Below, piece after piece: positions 45,101 through 56,400 of a stretch of 64,000 nucleotides of DNA. A program made the translations under genes and the position numbers. The stretch's first letter is position 1, and each line of letters opens with the position of its first letter. The DNA is from Heloderma charlesbogerti (lineage: Eukaryota > Chordata > Lepidosauria > Squamata > Helodermatidae), in NCBI GenBank assembly GCA_026122225.1, contig JANEZZ010002680.1, positions 310,001 to 374,000 on the forward strand, read 5' to 3'. The notes beneath the pieces were generated by a model, which saw only the letters and a list, made by a program, of their open reading frames with translations, was not told the DNA's origin and ran no database searches.

Positions 45101-48100
45101 ACTTGTATGTTGTGTTTATTATTTTGTGATTATTATTGTTACCCACTCTGAGTTGAAATACCGAGCGATGGGATATAAATTTCATAAACATACCAGAGTT
45201 TATTTTTCTTGATACTGAGTCCAAGCTCTTAAAATGAGTATCTGCATTAGTGAACGAAAATTTCACTACTGTCAAATGGAGCAATTTAAAAAGGAGAGAC
45301 AACTATAAGGACAGGTGGTTCTAGACAGGTTTTCATTCTGACACAGTTTCATTCGTTACGGGCATAACCCTACTCGGATAGTTGGCTGCCTCTGAACTCA
45401 GAGGTGACTGCCTATCCAATGCAGGGTGGTGGAGTGCAGAGGGGATCTTCGCCTCCGTGCTCTGGCTACCCTGCATTTGCAGCTAGATGGCCAATTCTGG
45501 CCATCTAGCCAGGGCATATCGGAAGGGAGGGAGGCCGGATGGCACATAGGAAATGTCGCAATGGCGCTTCCGCCGTCCCCTCCCCACCCTCAGGAATGCC
45601 TCCTTTCCCCCCGCTCCATGCTGCTCTTATGAGTGTGGAGCCGGGGACGAATCACGCTGCCTACAAGCCAGTGGGGAAGAGGGCGGAGAGGTGGTTTCTG
45701 GGAACCAACCTTGGAGTGCTGGCTCCGAGCTTGGTTTCCATAAGACGAAAATCCTATGGCTATCTAGACACTGTCTAGCAGCCATAGGATTGCACCCTAA
45801 AAGTATTTCATGGAAATAGTACCAGTCTGTATCGTACCAGTCAGGACTCCAATTTCTGTGAAGCACACATAAAATCATCCACAGAATTGGCATCATGGGT
45901 TAGCATTAGCTCAGAGCCAAGTTTATTTCCTTTGAGAGGCAATACTTACTTTATCCTGAGAGAAGTTAAGAGTGAATAAATTTCACATGCTCCTATCCAT
46001 GCCTTAGTCCCCTGTAATCTGCTGTGGAAGTGAGAAGCTCCTTGGGGATCAAAACCTTCTTTCCAGGCATCTTCAATTGATGACTGAATTTTTGGAATAC
46101 AAGGAACTGATGAATTATCTAAAAATGGCATACAAAAACAAAGGTGGCCGAGTTGGCCATAAGAAGAAAAAAATCCAAAATCCATATAGTATAATACTTT
46201 CATTTAAATAGCAGAGGGCAATATTCTAGTTGAAGATTTAAGAATATCTGAACTTACCATAAATGTCTGATCACAGGGATTCCAGACTGGAGCAATCTTT
46301 ACTTTGGGGAACCATGTCCTTTTGGTTGACAGACAGGGCTTCCAGCAAGAACGACACCAAGGGCTTCTCCCAGCTCCCAGACTGAGCCTGGACAAGACTT
46401 AAGGGGGATATTGTCTGGGTAGGGAAATACCTGGCTCCTGCAGGCCAAGGGGTGCCATAAACTCTACAAGAATGTACATGAACACCCTCAGGGCTGAAAA
46501 GAGGTAACTGAAAACCTTCATATTGGAAACATTTGTGGAGACTGCTTTGCCACAAAATCTGCTACTGTCACTCCAAGATGAAACCTCTACAATCACTAAT
46601 TCCTCATACAGTGATAAAGCCCGAAGTAGCTCAAAAGGGTTGAATATTACCATTCTTATGGATTCCACTAATTGACCATCGAGTGCCTTTAGAACACCTT
46701 GCCTTGAATCCAGCAAACTGATCTGCTGCTGTTAGGGACAGAAACGAAATTCTTGGAAATGCAACAAAATCGGCTTTAGATAAATTTGGCAACTGCAAGG
46801 CATAGCCCTCAGAGGCAGTTTTCCGTACTTACTGATCATATAATACTAGTTACTGCTGCTGGATGCAACTTTATGGGGGCTGGAAGTCAGGTGGAGTGCC
46901 AGCTGTGATTGAGGAGAGAGATGCTCTCCTTTGCAACACTCAAATTGGCATCTGCTTGTTGTGAGGCACTGCGGAGCATTATAAGTCACGGTTCAGCAAC
47001 ATGCAAGTGTGCTGTAGCAAAGCAGAAGCTTGGCCTCACTCCCAGCCAGGAGGTAACAGAAGTTGTACAGAAGAACAGCGTTCATCAGACTTTTGCTTCA
47101 GTACTGGTCATTCTTCATGGATGGGGGAGAAGCCAAGCACACCAGAAAAGGAAGCCTGCCGCACTCGCCAGCGATGCTCTTTTCTTCAGGCTTTCAGGTC
47201 AGGGTACAACAAAGCACAGCCCAAGTCCCTGTCTAAAGAGTACTTCTCTCGCACAAAAGGAGTAAGCTGCTGAAGTAAAACGTAAATGGTGTCACAACAG
47301 CTTGGACGCAGGCCATGTCAGAAACCTGCTAGCCAGACAGGGCTGGTCTGGGAGCTGAGAGGAAGTCCCCACTTGGGTGTTGTTCTTGTTGGAAGCCCTT
47401 TCCATCAACCAAGAGGAGGCACTTCCCCAAACTAAAAAGACTGCCCACCCCAGAACCACTGAATTTAATCCACAGTGCAACCCAGTCCATGCTTACTCAG
47501 AAGTAAGTCCAACTATGTTTAATGAGACTTACTCCCAGGTAACATGCTTAGGATTGCAGTTTCAAACAAATGAGAAGCTGTATTAACATTTTTAATTATA
47601 CATCAGCAGGATAACCTTGACAGCTGCTAGTGTAGTGTACTGGCGTGAAGTACGAACCAGTAAGTCCCTGGATCAATTCTTGTATCAGCCATGAGCTCAC
47701 TAGAAAGCCACTATTCCTCCACCCACCCACCCACCCCAGTGCAGCAATAATAATGGCCAGCACTTTTAGATTACTACAACTGGACAGCTGCTGCCAATAA
47801 GAGTAGACAATACTATACTAGATGGACCATAGGTCTGATTCAGGCCTAGTTCTCACTTAGGCTGTAAACCTACAGGGCCTCACACAACTAAATGCTCCTG
47901 CATACAAATACATCTTCTGAACATTGAAAACTAGGTTTCAGGGAAAGTGGGTCTATGACCTACCTTTTTTCCTGACGTGCTAGTTTCCTGCACACAGACA
48001 TCTTTTTGTCTGTGTATTTGGGGGCGGGGGAGACGACTCCATCATGAATCTGAAGTGGGATGTCCCAGACACACATTTACCACCTCAGCAGAAGGTAGCA

Positions 48101-51100
48101 TCATTGTGTTCACAATGATTGTGAAGTGAACAGTTGAAGTGATGACGATGACTACAACAAGATATGCAACTCTGGTATACAAGTCTGCACAATCCAGCCG
48201 TTACCTTAAATTTATCAGATTCATGTGAATTCTAAATGAATAACGTTGGTCCATTAAGCTCAACATCATTTTCTATCCCATGAAAAAAGTCTCAGACACT
48301 TACTTATCTTTATGAATTCTAAACCACATTATGCAGTTGGTTGCAATATAAGTCAACACAGCATTCTCAGCAAGCGTTCAGGCTGGTAAACATGGTGTTG
48401 GTAATACAATTCTATGCCAAAATACATACCTTTCAAGCAGTCTTTATAGACACTGTTTCTCAAGAGAGAAGAAAGCAGCATTTGAAAGTTCCTATAACCA
48501 CAACCCCAGCCTTTGTCTCCTAAAGAACAATGGAAGTGATCTGCTCCCGCAGAAAGCCATACATGTTTTATGTCTTTACATTCATTTTGATAATACTGGC
48601 ACAGTGCTTCAGTGATTCCTAATTTTAAAAAAAGCGCAGGGTGGGGGTGGGGAGAGGGCAAGAAAGAGATACAAGCCTAGTTACTGATGATACTTCAACA
48701 ATGGTCATGTAGTTTACGAGAAGTAACCAGTAAGAAACAAAATTCAAAGCATGCCACTGCAGAAAGCAAGGAGGCAATGTGGTTGAGTCGATAGTAGTTT
48801 AACAAATGCATTTGGAAAACATGAACTTTCCATTAGAGTGCTAAATAAATGACACTCAACCACCTTTACTTTAGTTAATTGAATGGGATCTCTAAATTTC
48901 AAAACCAAACCAATAGTTAAATTTATTTTAAAGTTTCATTTGAAAATACACAGCAACATGTTTGCATTTTAAATTTTTCCATGGACGCACCAACAAGAGT
49001 GATAAAAGTAGTCACCACAAAGTAGTCACTCCCTGAAGTCAGTAGTAATTTCCATATAACAAGGTAATGTCAATTTTTGAAGGAAGTAGCAAAGTCTGAA
49101 CAGGTGGCATAACACAGAGCCATTTTCTGTTTCAGAGCCCTCCCACTCCCACCTTTATTCAGCTAGGCAAGCAGCATATTAGCTTTATGAAACAGTCAAA
49201 TTTTTACAGGAGAGACTTTGTGATACTGTGAACCCAAATAGGAGCAAGGCAGCGTCTGGCAGAAATTATTAAGGAACCTGAATAAACATATTAACCCACA
49301 AGGCAGACAGTGAGCCTACTATACATGCCAGAGAGCTGTAACATGTCTTCAGTTACAATTCACAGAAACAGAGTATTTGGCAACAGACCGCAAGTACCTC
49401 GAAGCCAGCAATTCCCTACTTTGAAAAACAGGTTATAGATCATCTAAATTGTAGATTCGAAGTAAATATCAATATACTTGACTTTGGTACAAGTACCCTG
49501 AGATACCAAGAAAGTCTGCTATATGTCTAAACTAAACTCTTGCTTGAAGTCAATAATCATGTATACCCAGATCTTGTATTACTAAGTTCAATCTACCTTA
49601 GCCCTATTACCCATAACATGGCTTGTAGGAATTATGTCTGGGTCATTTCACAAGACCCATATTCTTATTTATCTGCTGACAAGGAAAAAAACCCTTTGTA
49701 ATCTGCTACACGCATCTGCATTACTGAACACAGCACTTAAATGATCAATGGCTGGTTAAATAACGATTTTTGGTCACCTCAGTTGGGCCTGTCAGGAAGC
49801 TCACATTTTCTTCATTACTGACCTGAAGTCTTTGTCTTGCCATCATCAATGCCAAAAGCCAGAGATTCCATCATATCAGCTTTTCTCTTGTGATATTCAG
49901 ATGGTTGCATTTTTCCAAAAGCCACTTCCTTTTCCATGTTTTTCAGGGACTGCTGCTTATATCCTCCAGAGCCATCCAAGCCATATTGTCTCTGTTAAGG
50001 ATAAATTATACTTTTAAGAGGGAAGAAGAAGTATAAGTAGTAACCTGTAGAAGCAGCAGCACTGTTACTGCATGCAGACCAGCCTCAGGAAGGGTCTATC
50101 TGCATACTGGGAGGTAACAAAAGAACCATGGGAGTTGGGTGAGGGAAAACTAATCTGCCTGTGGAAGAGGTAAGTGTGATCTTTGTTGCAGAAAACTCTA
50201 TCTGGGAAGTTTGGAACGTGGATCAGCTTTCTAGAGGGTGATGCGCCTCAGGAAAACCTACCCTATCTCCTCATTGCTAAAACAAGCATAGGGAGCAAAG
50301 GGGAGTGATTGTTAGAAGATGAAGAGGCAGCCAAGGACTTTGGTCAAGAACAAACCAATCAAACCCCAAGAAACTTAATGGAACAACTGTTTGTTGGCAA
50401 GTTTGTACAATGGCTGGGGCATGCTGGGAGTTGCAGGCCTTTATTCTGTCTAAACATGCATAGGATTGTGCCCTAAGCCAATCCAAATAAAGTTTAATAT
50501 ATTGTGATAAATATATTGGGTTGTGTCCAATGGTTGTATGAGTGAAAGATAGCTCACACATACAATCTTTCTCATAGGAAACTATGTCAGTGTCATTATA
50601 ATACAGTGTTTTATAAAGGAAACCTTGACTAAAGGAATAGGCTCTCTGCTCAATCAATTGCTGCCAGGAGTCAATCTATCAAAATTACTTCTGTGCGCAC
50701 ACAATAAATTCACAAACATACTGCAGATTTACAAAATATTCTCTGTATTTGCCTAAAGTAGGCAGAGATGTCTATCACACATTGCAATTAGACCATTAAT
50801 ACCATACCTGTAGCTTTTGGAAATCTTCTCTTTCTTGTCTTACTGCTTCTTCTCTTCTTTGTCTGTCTTCCTCGTTCTGCAGATGCTGTGCCAATTCTAG
50901 ATCACTCAAGTTTCTTCCTACTGTTATGACACATTATAAAAATTACAGCAGATCCTCCATATTTGAGAATATTGAACGTTTATTGAGAATATTGAGAATA
51001 TTGAATGTCCCAACAGATTCAACATTTTTCAGCAAAGTGTATGGTTTTTAACTTGCAGCAATATCCTATGCATGTGTACTCAGAAGCAAACTGTGCTCAA

Positions 51101-54100
51101 TGGGACTTACTCCCAGGGAAGTGTGCACAGGATTACAGCCTTCACCATGTACATTAGTTTCATATAAGCAGGTTAGATTTAATTCAATTTTAAACCAGTT
51201 ATTTAAAATCACCCAAATGACAGATTTAAACCATTTGTACTTCATATAAAATATTGATGCACACTAATTGGTTAATCTGACCAACTGAACATGTTACTTT
51301 ACAGTTAGAACATTTTTATTACCTAGCAGAGTGTATTTCTTTGCAGCATTGCTGCTTGCTGTCTTACTCCTTCTATATTGCATAACTCTCATGCTATGCC
51401 CTAGCCCAGAAAAACATAGGCTTGGATCCTATCGCTGGGAGTGTCCCCTCAGCAGCATTCCACCCACAGGATGCTCCTACCAGTGGAAGGGAGAGAGGCA
51501 ATTTCCATCAATTCCCCCACCCTCCTGCAGCCCTTACACTGCAAAAATCTGCTCTAGAGATTTGGGGGACTTCAGTGTGGAGGGTAGCATAGGAGACAGC
51601 CCAGGGGGCTGTAGAGCAGAGAGAAACTTTGGTGAAAGTCGCCTCCCCCATCCTTTTTATCCAATGGAAACCTCTGCTGGATTGGTCCCTTCTGCTGGCA
51701 CATCTTCCACTTACAGAACAGAATTCAGGATCCAATCCATAGTAGCTAACACAGAACTTTTGCTCACTGTAGTCTGTGTATCTTTTACATGTGTGTCTTT
51801 ATGAAGATAAGGGCCTAGAATTTTTCAGAAGCAAGGGCTAGTAAGTTAGTAGCTTCCTGAGCAAAACAGTTTATTTTTATAAGATGAACCATAAATGTCT
51901 GTTTAAGGAGAAGAAATATTCATAATTGAACTGAGCAAGTTAAGAATTCACACAGCTAAAGAGCATAATAGTATATAAGTGGATGTGGAACTCTTTGGAA
52001 ACAGATGGATTAATATACAATAGCTACTTCTCTAAAAGAAAAAGGTGTAAAAATGTGGGTATAGTAGTACATAACTCCAGTGAGGATTGCAAAGATTTAT
52101 CAGGAATATTCTCAGATGTGCTGGAAATGTAACGGGGGCAGGGGGGATGATGTTTACAATTGTTGGTGGCAATGTAGGCAAGCTAAGAGATATTGGCAAA
52201 AAACATTAGTATCAGTTAACAAGATCCTGGGGGAAGTTACCTCTTGACCCGAAGATTTTTTTTAAACAAAAACTTTAAAGGGCTGATAAAAAAGATAAAG
52301 AAGCACTCCTTTATCATGATTGTTGCCACTAGAATGTGCAAAATAGAAATCTAATCAAATTCTAATAAGAGGGTGGCACATTAAACTATAGGATTTTGAA
52401 GTACTAAATAAATTCCAAGATTCCTATGCCCTGTCAGGCTGAAGCTGACCGGGCAGGAGGAGCAGCAGAGCCAATCTTTGCTTCCCCATCTTCAGAACTC
52501 CACTTTTTTCAGCCTGTCTAGAGAGGGTGCTTTGAAGGAGGAGGGAAGGAGGCTGGAGGAGACTCAGGATAAATCATATCCTGGCCTCTCCAGTCTCTTC
52601 TCCCCTCCCCCTGGAATGCCCCCTTTCCCACTCTCAGAGGTTGATTTTCCAACCTTGGAGAGCCAGCTGGCGCAGTGGGGTGGACCCCTGACACCTCCTT
52701 CCAAGGTTGGAGCACTGCCACTGACCTCGGGGGGAGGGAGGGAGATCCGAGCCATTCTACAGTCCCTGGGATGCTCACCTAGAGACCATAGGGCTTCTCT
52801 TTAACTCAGATTATTAGAGCTAGTCAGGGAAGGAGGTTTGGTGTTAAGTTTGAGCAACAGTGGAAGTAGTTTAAACAATTTTGGAGTAGTCAGCACATTA
52901 GAATGATTAACAGCCCGTTTTTGTTGATCTAAAGAAGAGGATATGTTGGCATACTCTAGCTGTTTAGTATGCTGATGATTATTTTTTCCCCTTTGGTAAA
53001 ATTAATTTTCAAAATTAAACAAAATGTGAATAAAAGCAGTATTTAAGACCACCCAGCTGTGCATAGTGGACAATCCACTAATGATGTACAAGATGGCACC
53101 TGGGAGAACAAAAGACTGGATCTCGGTGCCTGTGATGACTTTCCAATTCTTGGTTTCCTGCATCAAAACCATAGTAATATAGTACATATTTAAAATACTC
53201 GGCCTGAAAAATATATTACCATTCTTCAAAATGTATACAGAAAAACAGCCTTAATTCAGCATGCTTGATAGAAGGCCAATGATTCAACTTTAAGGTATTA
53301 TATAGGGGCAGGCTTATACTTGTACTCAGATTTAACCACACTTTGCTTAAAGAGAAACTTCTATTACATTTTTAATGTACTTTTTAAAAAGTCTGATTAC
53401 TTATCCAGCCTGGATACAGGTGTTTCAATGGTATTTCAATGTTTATAATGCTATAGTCTCCAGCGCCAGAGGAAACAAATATGAGACAAAGTTAGTGCCT
53501 GTTCTGTAGCATTTCTTTCCAGTTACAGTGCATCATTTTCCATTTCTTATGACATGCTAATATGACATATGAAATTCTAGTCGGGGCATTTCATTTTGCA
53601 TGGCATTACTTCAATAAAAGCATACATTTGTGAGGAACCAGCATCTCTTAAATCCTACCTAACATTTTTAATCAACAGAGAAAATGTACATCCCTTATTT
53701 TGGAATCTTCCACCTTACCTTCTAAAAAGCTGCATTCCTCCAAGTGCAATTCAACATGTTCCTGCAGAACTGGGTAATCAGTACAAACAAGGTGACACAT
53801 TGGGCATTCATACAGCTCCTGACCATTCTCTACATTAAAAAAAAGAAGTATTCAAGGTACATTTTGAGATTGTTGGCGTCACTTCTGTAAAAAAAGAATA
53901 CTCTGATTCTTAAAATCACATCCATGTTTGAGCGAGCCCTTGGGCCTCCCATGAAGCCTGGAACGCTTACTTTGTGGAGAGCAGCAGGAACAGCAGCACT
54001 CCTAGGCATGGCAGGTGGCTTGGAACCACCACTTAAAATGTCCTACAGCAAGCTGGAGCATCCTTGATGTAGCATTGCCCAGGGGTACTGTTGGAATTCA

Positions 54101-56197
54101 AATCATGGCTCTAAGCCACTTGGTAGTCCTTAATGCCCCAGAAAAGGGATTCAGGGCACATGTCAGAGGTGGGCCTTCTATGACGGCAGGTGCTGATGCC
54201 AGCCTTGCTCAGTTCAGATAAGGATAAAAGAGTCATTGCTATCATAAGTTCACCTGTTCAGAGGTAAGATAGGATCGCCTTCTCCCATATGTACCTGCCG
54301 GGACCCTAAGATCATCTTCAGGGAGTCTTTCTCTGGAAGCTCCTGCCAAAGGAAGTGAGGTGGGTGGCTACTAGGAAGAGGGCCTTTTCTGCTGCAGCAC
54401 CCCAGCTGTGGAATGAGCTCCCTAGACAGGTTCACCTGGTACCTACGTTGTACTCCTTTTGGCCCCAGGTGAAGATTTTTATTTTCCCAGCATTTTAGCA
54501 TTCCAGTCATTTCATTCTGCTGTTTTAAATCTGTATTTTAAATCTCTGCATTGCGGCTAAGTTTTATTCTGGTTGTACCTTTATATTGTAGTTTGAAGGT
54601 TTCATATTTTATATTGTTTTATGTAGTATACCGCTATTGAGCAGTATAGAAATAAATAAATAAATAAATATGATTCCAGCCTTCAACCACACATTCACAC
54701 ATCTGTACCATATTAGGTAGGGTTCTCTGAATAACTAGCTCAATCGCCCTCAAGAAATATCTGATCCTCCTTCCCAATTAATTTGCTCTCATATGTGAGT
54801 TGCGTAACTTTAGATTATAAACCTGTAGGCAGGGCGGGTGGGGGGTAGGTTTTTTTTTTTTTTTTTTTAGCACCTTGTGTTTTTAAGAATAATCATACAA
54901 AAAGGAAGAAGAGTTCACTCCTTCGCTTTCAGCCAGTAAACCAATAAAGAGCATATGTGGTGAATCTGGGTGGGTGCCTTTAGATCCAGTCTGCAACCCC
55001 CTTCATCAGTCCTGTCCTGTAGCGCAGCAGTCAGGCTTAAGAAAAAAAGCTCCTAATCTCACAAATGGGACTTTCCCCCCTAAGCTTACTTGCCACAACA
55101 GAAAGGCAATTACTTGCCACAAAAGAAAGACCCCTTCCCCCCTCCCTTTTTCATATGGCAGTTAGACATAGGAAGAAACTATGGTGCCAACGGGAGGGTT
55201 TTTTTCCAAAGCTTAATTGCTACATGCAGGCAAGGGGGTGCAGGCAGCTAGAAAGGGGGGGGAGAGAAAGGGGGGGGAGAAAGAATGGAAGGATGCATGT
55301 GTGCGCATACCTTTGTGAGAATGAATAGATGGGGGGTGAATGGATGGGGGGTGAGAATAAAAGAGAAAGTGTGGGGTGAATGGATGACTGATGAATGGGA
55401 GATGTATTTGTGTGTGAATGAAGGGATGCAGGTGTCAGGTATATGACAACGGGAGAATGGATACGGGATGAATGTGATGCATGCCTGTGTGCGTGTGCAT
55501 GCATGCACACGTTTGTAAGAGTGTGGGGTGGTTACTCTGATCTCACCCATTGCTGGCATGCAGCCCTCCCCAGGTTAACCCCAAGAGCCTGTAGATGAGG
55601 TGGAGGGGAGAATGGAAGGCTCCCCACCCCTCACCCAAAGTCTCATTTTTACACATTTTCTTCTTCCTTCATTCCATCGCCCATTTGTCAGGGTCGGGCT
55701 GCACCTAACTCAGGAGGAGACGATGGAGTTGCTGCCCGATAAACTAGATGCAGGTGTTCGGTAAGGAAATTGGTTTTCCTACCAAGGACAGTTCACACGT
55801 GCATATTAATCGCTGCAGCATCCAGGTGACGCACGCATGTGAAAGGGCGGCCGCGAGTCAGACACCGCAGGCAGCACTTCCATTGCGCCTCAAAGACATA
55901 ATGCCTTTCCCGATGGAGTCATTCTTGGGTCGGGCAGCGCTGGAAAAGGAAGCGAGGCTGATGCCCCAGAAACACACCAACATTCCCCAACCCGGCGCAT
56001 TCCAGATGCGTGGGGCTGCAACTCCGCTGCGAATGAGGGCAGTTGCAGGCAGCCCAGCACACCCGGAGGGCCCCTGGCTGGGGAAGACGGCGGTAGTGCC
56101 CGAAGGAGCGCTCGGCGTCTCACTCACCGGTAGCAGGAGGGGGAGGGCCCCCCTGGAGACGCCGCGGCCCCTGCCGGGCTCTCGCCGACAATTCCAT
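39106..56197 (-). CDS. ZUP1: ZUP1 (ZUFSP) deubiquitinase gene, left-arm copy, nine coding exons
   Basis: ZUP1 is a cysteine protease that cleaves long K63-linked ubiquitin chains and acts in genome stability. Readable coding exons are 56,128-56,197; 53,719-53,829; 50,808-50,917; 49,823-49,991; 48,430-48,618; 45,950-46,118; 44,668-44,819; 39,259-39,476; and 39,106-39,153. All junctions have GT/AG sites and matching phases, and lengths add to 1,236 bases (411 residues plus stop). In this model the catalytic Cys is residue 193 (GWGCGYRN), His 325 (GHSRT) and Asp 346 (DPGCP). The His-to-Asp distance of 21 is the same as in the human enzyme. Human ZUP1 is about 578 residues; the first two zinc fingers are not found, so exon 1 is tentative while exons 2-9 are firm. 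Exons 1-4 lie within the left arm of the giant inverted repeat. Confidence 0.88.
39259..39476 (-). CDS. ZUP1: ZUP1 exon 8 (His and Asp of the catalytic triad)
   Basis: It opens with 'GHSRTIIGIEERKNKTLC' and 'LLIFDPGCPSQEMQKLL', carrying the catalytic His and Asp, and continues to 'LKHKQYQIVAIDG'. Donor 'gtaagt' follows in phase 0. Confidence 0.92.
39819..40017. repeat. MITE-like element with inverted ends in ZUP1 intron 7
   Basis: 'gacctggttctcacgat' at the left and the complement of 'tttgtgtgaactgggcc' at the right form inverted ends. An internal 'gccgggttcgcacgacac' repeats the motif. The interior is GC-rich with 'caccgtg' repeats. Confidence 0.5.
40372..40472. repeat. Short foldback repeat
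   Basis: 'gtgcaatcctatacatgttt' with 'agaca' at the left is inverted as 'tgtctaaacatgcatgtgat' at the right. A half copy stands at 50,430-50,475. Confidence 0.65.
41560..44641 (+). mobile_element. BovB (RTE clade) LINE, near full length, decayed
   Basis: The 5' part has the BovB landmark 'gaaatggcaacccactccag'. The endonuclease domain starts at about 41,850 ('GTWNVRSMNQGKLEVV') and shows 'GISKLKW', where I expect 'SELKW'; a Glu-to-Lys change would kill the endonuclease. The reverse transcriptase (about 43,140-44,160) keeps 'GVRQGCILSPCLFNLYAEY' and the catalytic 'RYADD'. The 3' end is the typical 'gtcggacacgacttaacgac' with 'tgaacaacaa'. Stops at about 42,117, 42,463 and 42,742 and frame changes break ORF2. 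It lies antisense in the ZUP1 intron between exons 7 and 8, only about 25 bases from the donor of exon 7. Confidence 0.92.
42929..44167 (+). pseudogene. BovB reverse-transcriptase open segment
   Basis: The longest intact part of ORF2, about 412 codons, covers the fingers-palm region with 'FCFIDYAKAFVCVDH', 'QGCILSPCLFNLY' and 'YADD'. The 3' continuation is cut by a TGA at 44,165, beyond which 'LRERAEDRKAWRAMVHGV' of the C-terminus is still readable. Confidence 0.85.
44668..44819 (-). CDS. ZUP1: ZUP1 exon 7
   Basis: It reads 'CQIIDFHQPTGPSGTHPRLF', then 'EWVLNYYSS' and 'VVCTSKPPVYLQHQ', colinear with vertebrate ZUP1. Acceptor 'ttacag', donor 'gttagt'. Confidence 0.92.
45359..45801. repeat. 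MITE-like element with inverted ends in ZUP1 intron 6
   Basis: 'gggcataaccctactcgg' at the left and the complement of 'agccataggattgcaccct' at the right are inverted. Inside, 'ggccatctagccaggg' and similar blocks are GC-rich. Confidence 0.5.
45950..46118 (-). CDS. ZUP1: ZUP1 exon 6
   Basis: It reads 'VPCIPKIQSSIEDAWKEGFD', 'PQGASHFHSRLQGTKAWIGA' and 'CEIYSLLTSLRI'. Two in-frame acceptors exist 15 bases apart ('ttttag' before 46,118 and 'catcag' before 46,103). I chose the outer one because its pyrimidine tract is better and it keeps the length close to the human protein. Confidence 0.9.
47480..47570. repeat. Squamate interspersed repeat fragment
   Basis: 'actcagaagtaagtcc' with 'gagacttactcccaggta' and 'cttaggattgca' is a block that recurs at 51,075-51,150 and, partly, at 1,655-1,690 and 2,370-2,400. 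Confidence 0.6.
48430..48618 (-). CDS. ZUP1: ZUP1 exon 5 (catalytic cysteine)
   Basis: It reads 'GDKGWGCGYRNFQMLLSSLL', in which the Cys codon (48,500-48,502) is the nucleophile, preceded by 'VWLSAGADHFHCSLG'. Acceptor 'aattag', donor 'gtatgt'. This exon lies outside the inverted repeat that can be seen in the window. Confidence 0.93.
49823..49991 (-). CDS. ZUP1: ZUP1 exon 4 (left arm)
   Basis: It reads 'RQYGLDGSGGYKQQSLKNME' and 'PSEYHKRKADMMESLAFG', the ubiquitin-binding MIU/ZHA-adjacent region of ZUP1. The donor 'gtcagt' is in phase 1. Confidence 0.9.
50808..50917 (-). CDS. ZUP1: ZUP1 exon 3 (left arm)
   Basis: It reads 'RNLSDLELAQHLQNEEDRQR' and 'REEAVRQEREDFQKLQ', a charged helix of the MIU (motif interacting with ubiquitin) type with the Leu-Ala-x-x-Leu core. 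The acceptor is tandem ('cagtag'), so two amino acids more may be included in some transcripts. Confidence 0.9.
51420..51740. repeat. MITE-like element with inverted ends (left arm)
   Basis: 'cttggatcctatcgctggga' at the left and 'aggatccaatcc' at the right are inverted. The mirror copy lies at 61,547-61,867. Confidence 0.5.
52085..52365 (+). pseudogene. L1 ORF2 C-terminal fragment (left arm)
   Basis: The frame reads 'MCWKCNGGRGDDVYNCWWQC' and 'RQAKRYWQKTLVSVNKILG', which fits the Cys-rich C-terminal segment of L1 ORF2 (C-x2-C ... W-x-C). A G5 run here breaks the frame that is open in the right-arm copy. Confidence 0.6.
53719..53829 (-). CDS. ZUP1: ZUP1 exon 2 (C2H2 finger, left arm)
   Basis: It reads 'NGQELYECPMCHLVCTDYPV' and 'LQEHVELHLEE', a C2H2 zinc finger corresponding to the third finger of human ZUP1. 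Phase 1 at both ends. Confidence 0.9.
54292..54670 (+). mobile_element. L2-clade LINE, 3' end (left arm)
   Basis: It has 'agagggccttttctgctgca', 'ctgtggaatgagctccctag', the 'cattttagcattccagtca' block and an AAATA tail. It is homologous to 8,530-8,762 at its 3' end. Confidence 0.75.
54840..54870 (+). repeat. Poly-T run of about 20 bases
   Basis: Its length is the same as that of the mirrored poly-A run near 58,418-58,437, judging by the unchanged coordinate sum on both sides. Confidence 0.85.
55248..55560. repeat. Low-complexity GGAT/GAAT-rich tract (left arm)
   Basis: Degenerate 'gaatggatggggggt' units, then alternating 'gcatgc'/'tgtgcg' purine-pyrimidine sequence. The mirror is at 57,726-58,038. 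Open frames here are composition artefacts. Confidence 0.75.
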
Positions 56198-56400
56198 CGC
56201 CCCGCGCTGCCAGCCGGCGACGCCCCTCCTGGGCCCTACGATCAAAATGTGAAAGCGCCGCTCACGAGACTCAAACACCGGCGGGGAGGAAACGAAGCCA
56301 CGTGGGCGGCAGACAGCGCCTGCGCTCGCCCTCGTTTGTTTCCTGCGCCTCATAGACTTACTAAATATACACTTCTGTAAATCCCGATACTACTCTAAAC
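55980..56400 (-). promoter_or_regulatory. ZUP1: CpG island, presumed ZUP1 promoter (left arm)
   Basis: Dense CpG and high GC between AT-rich flanks, with the donor of the candidate first exon at its edge. In mammals ZUP1 stands head to head with KPNA5, from memory, so a bidirectional promoter is expected here. Confidence 0.6.
56128..56197 (-). CDS. ZUP1: Candidate ZUP1 exon 1 (left arm)
   Basis: From ATG at 56,195-56,197 it reads 'MELSARARQGPRRLQGG' and a Pro-rich end, then a strong donor (gtgagtgag) in phase 1, which fits exon 2. It is not similar to the known ZUP1 N-terminus. It may be a 5'UTR exon whose frame is open by chance. Confidence 0.4.

Noticed and set aside
55248..55560. CRISPR-like or satellite array
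   Set aside because: Units are degenerate tetranucleotide-type repeats without regular spacers, and the host is a vertebrate.
55748..56380. Open frame of 210 codons in the CpG island (and its mirror at 56,906-57,538)
   Set aside because: GC-rich sequence with few stop codons by chance; no known domain, and it lies antisense to the candidate first exon of ZUP1.
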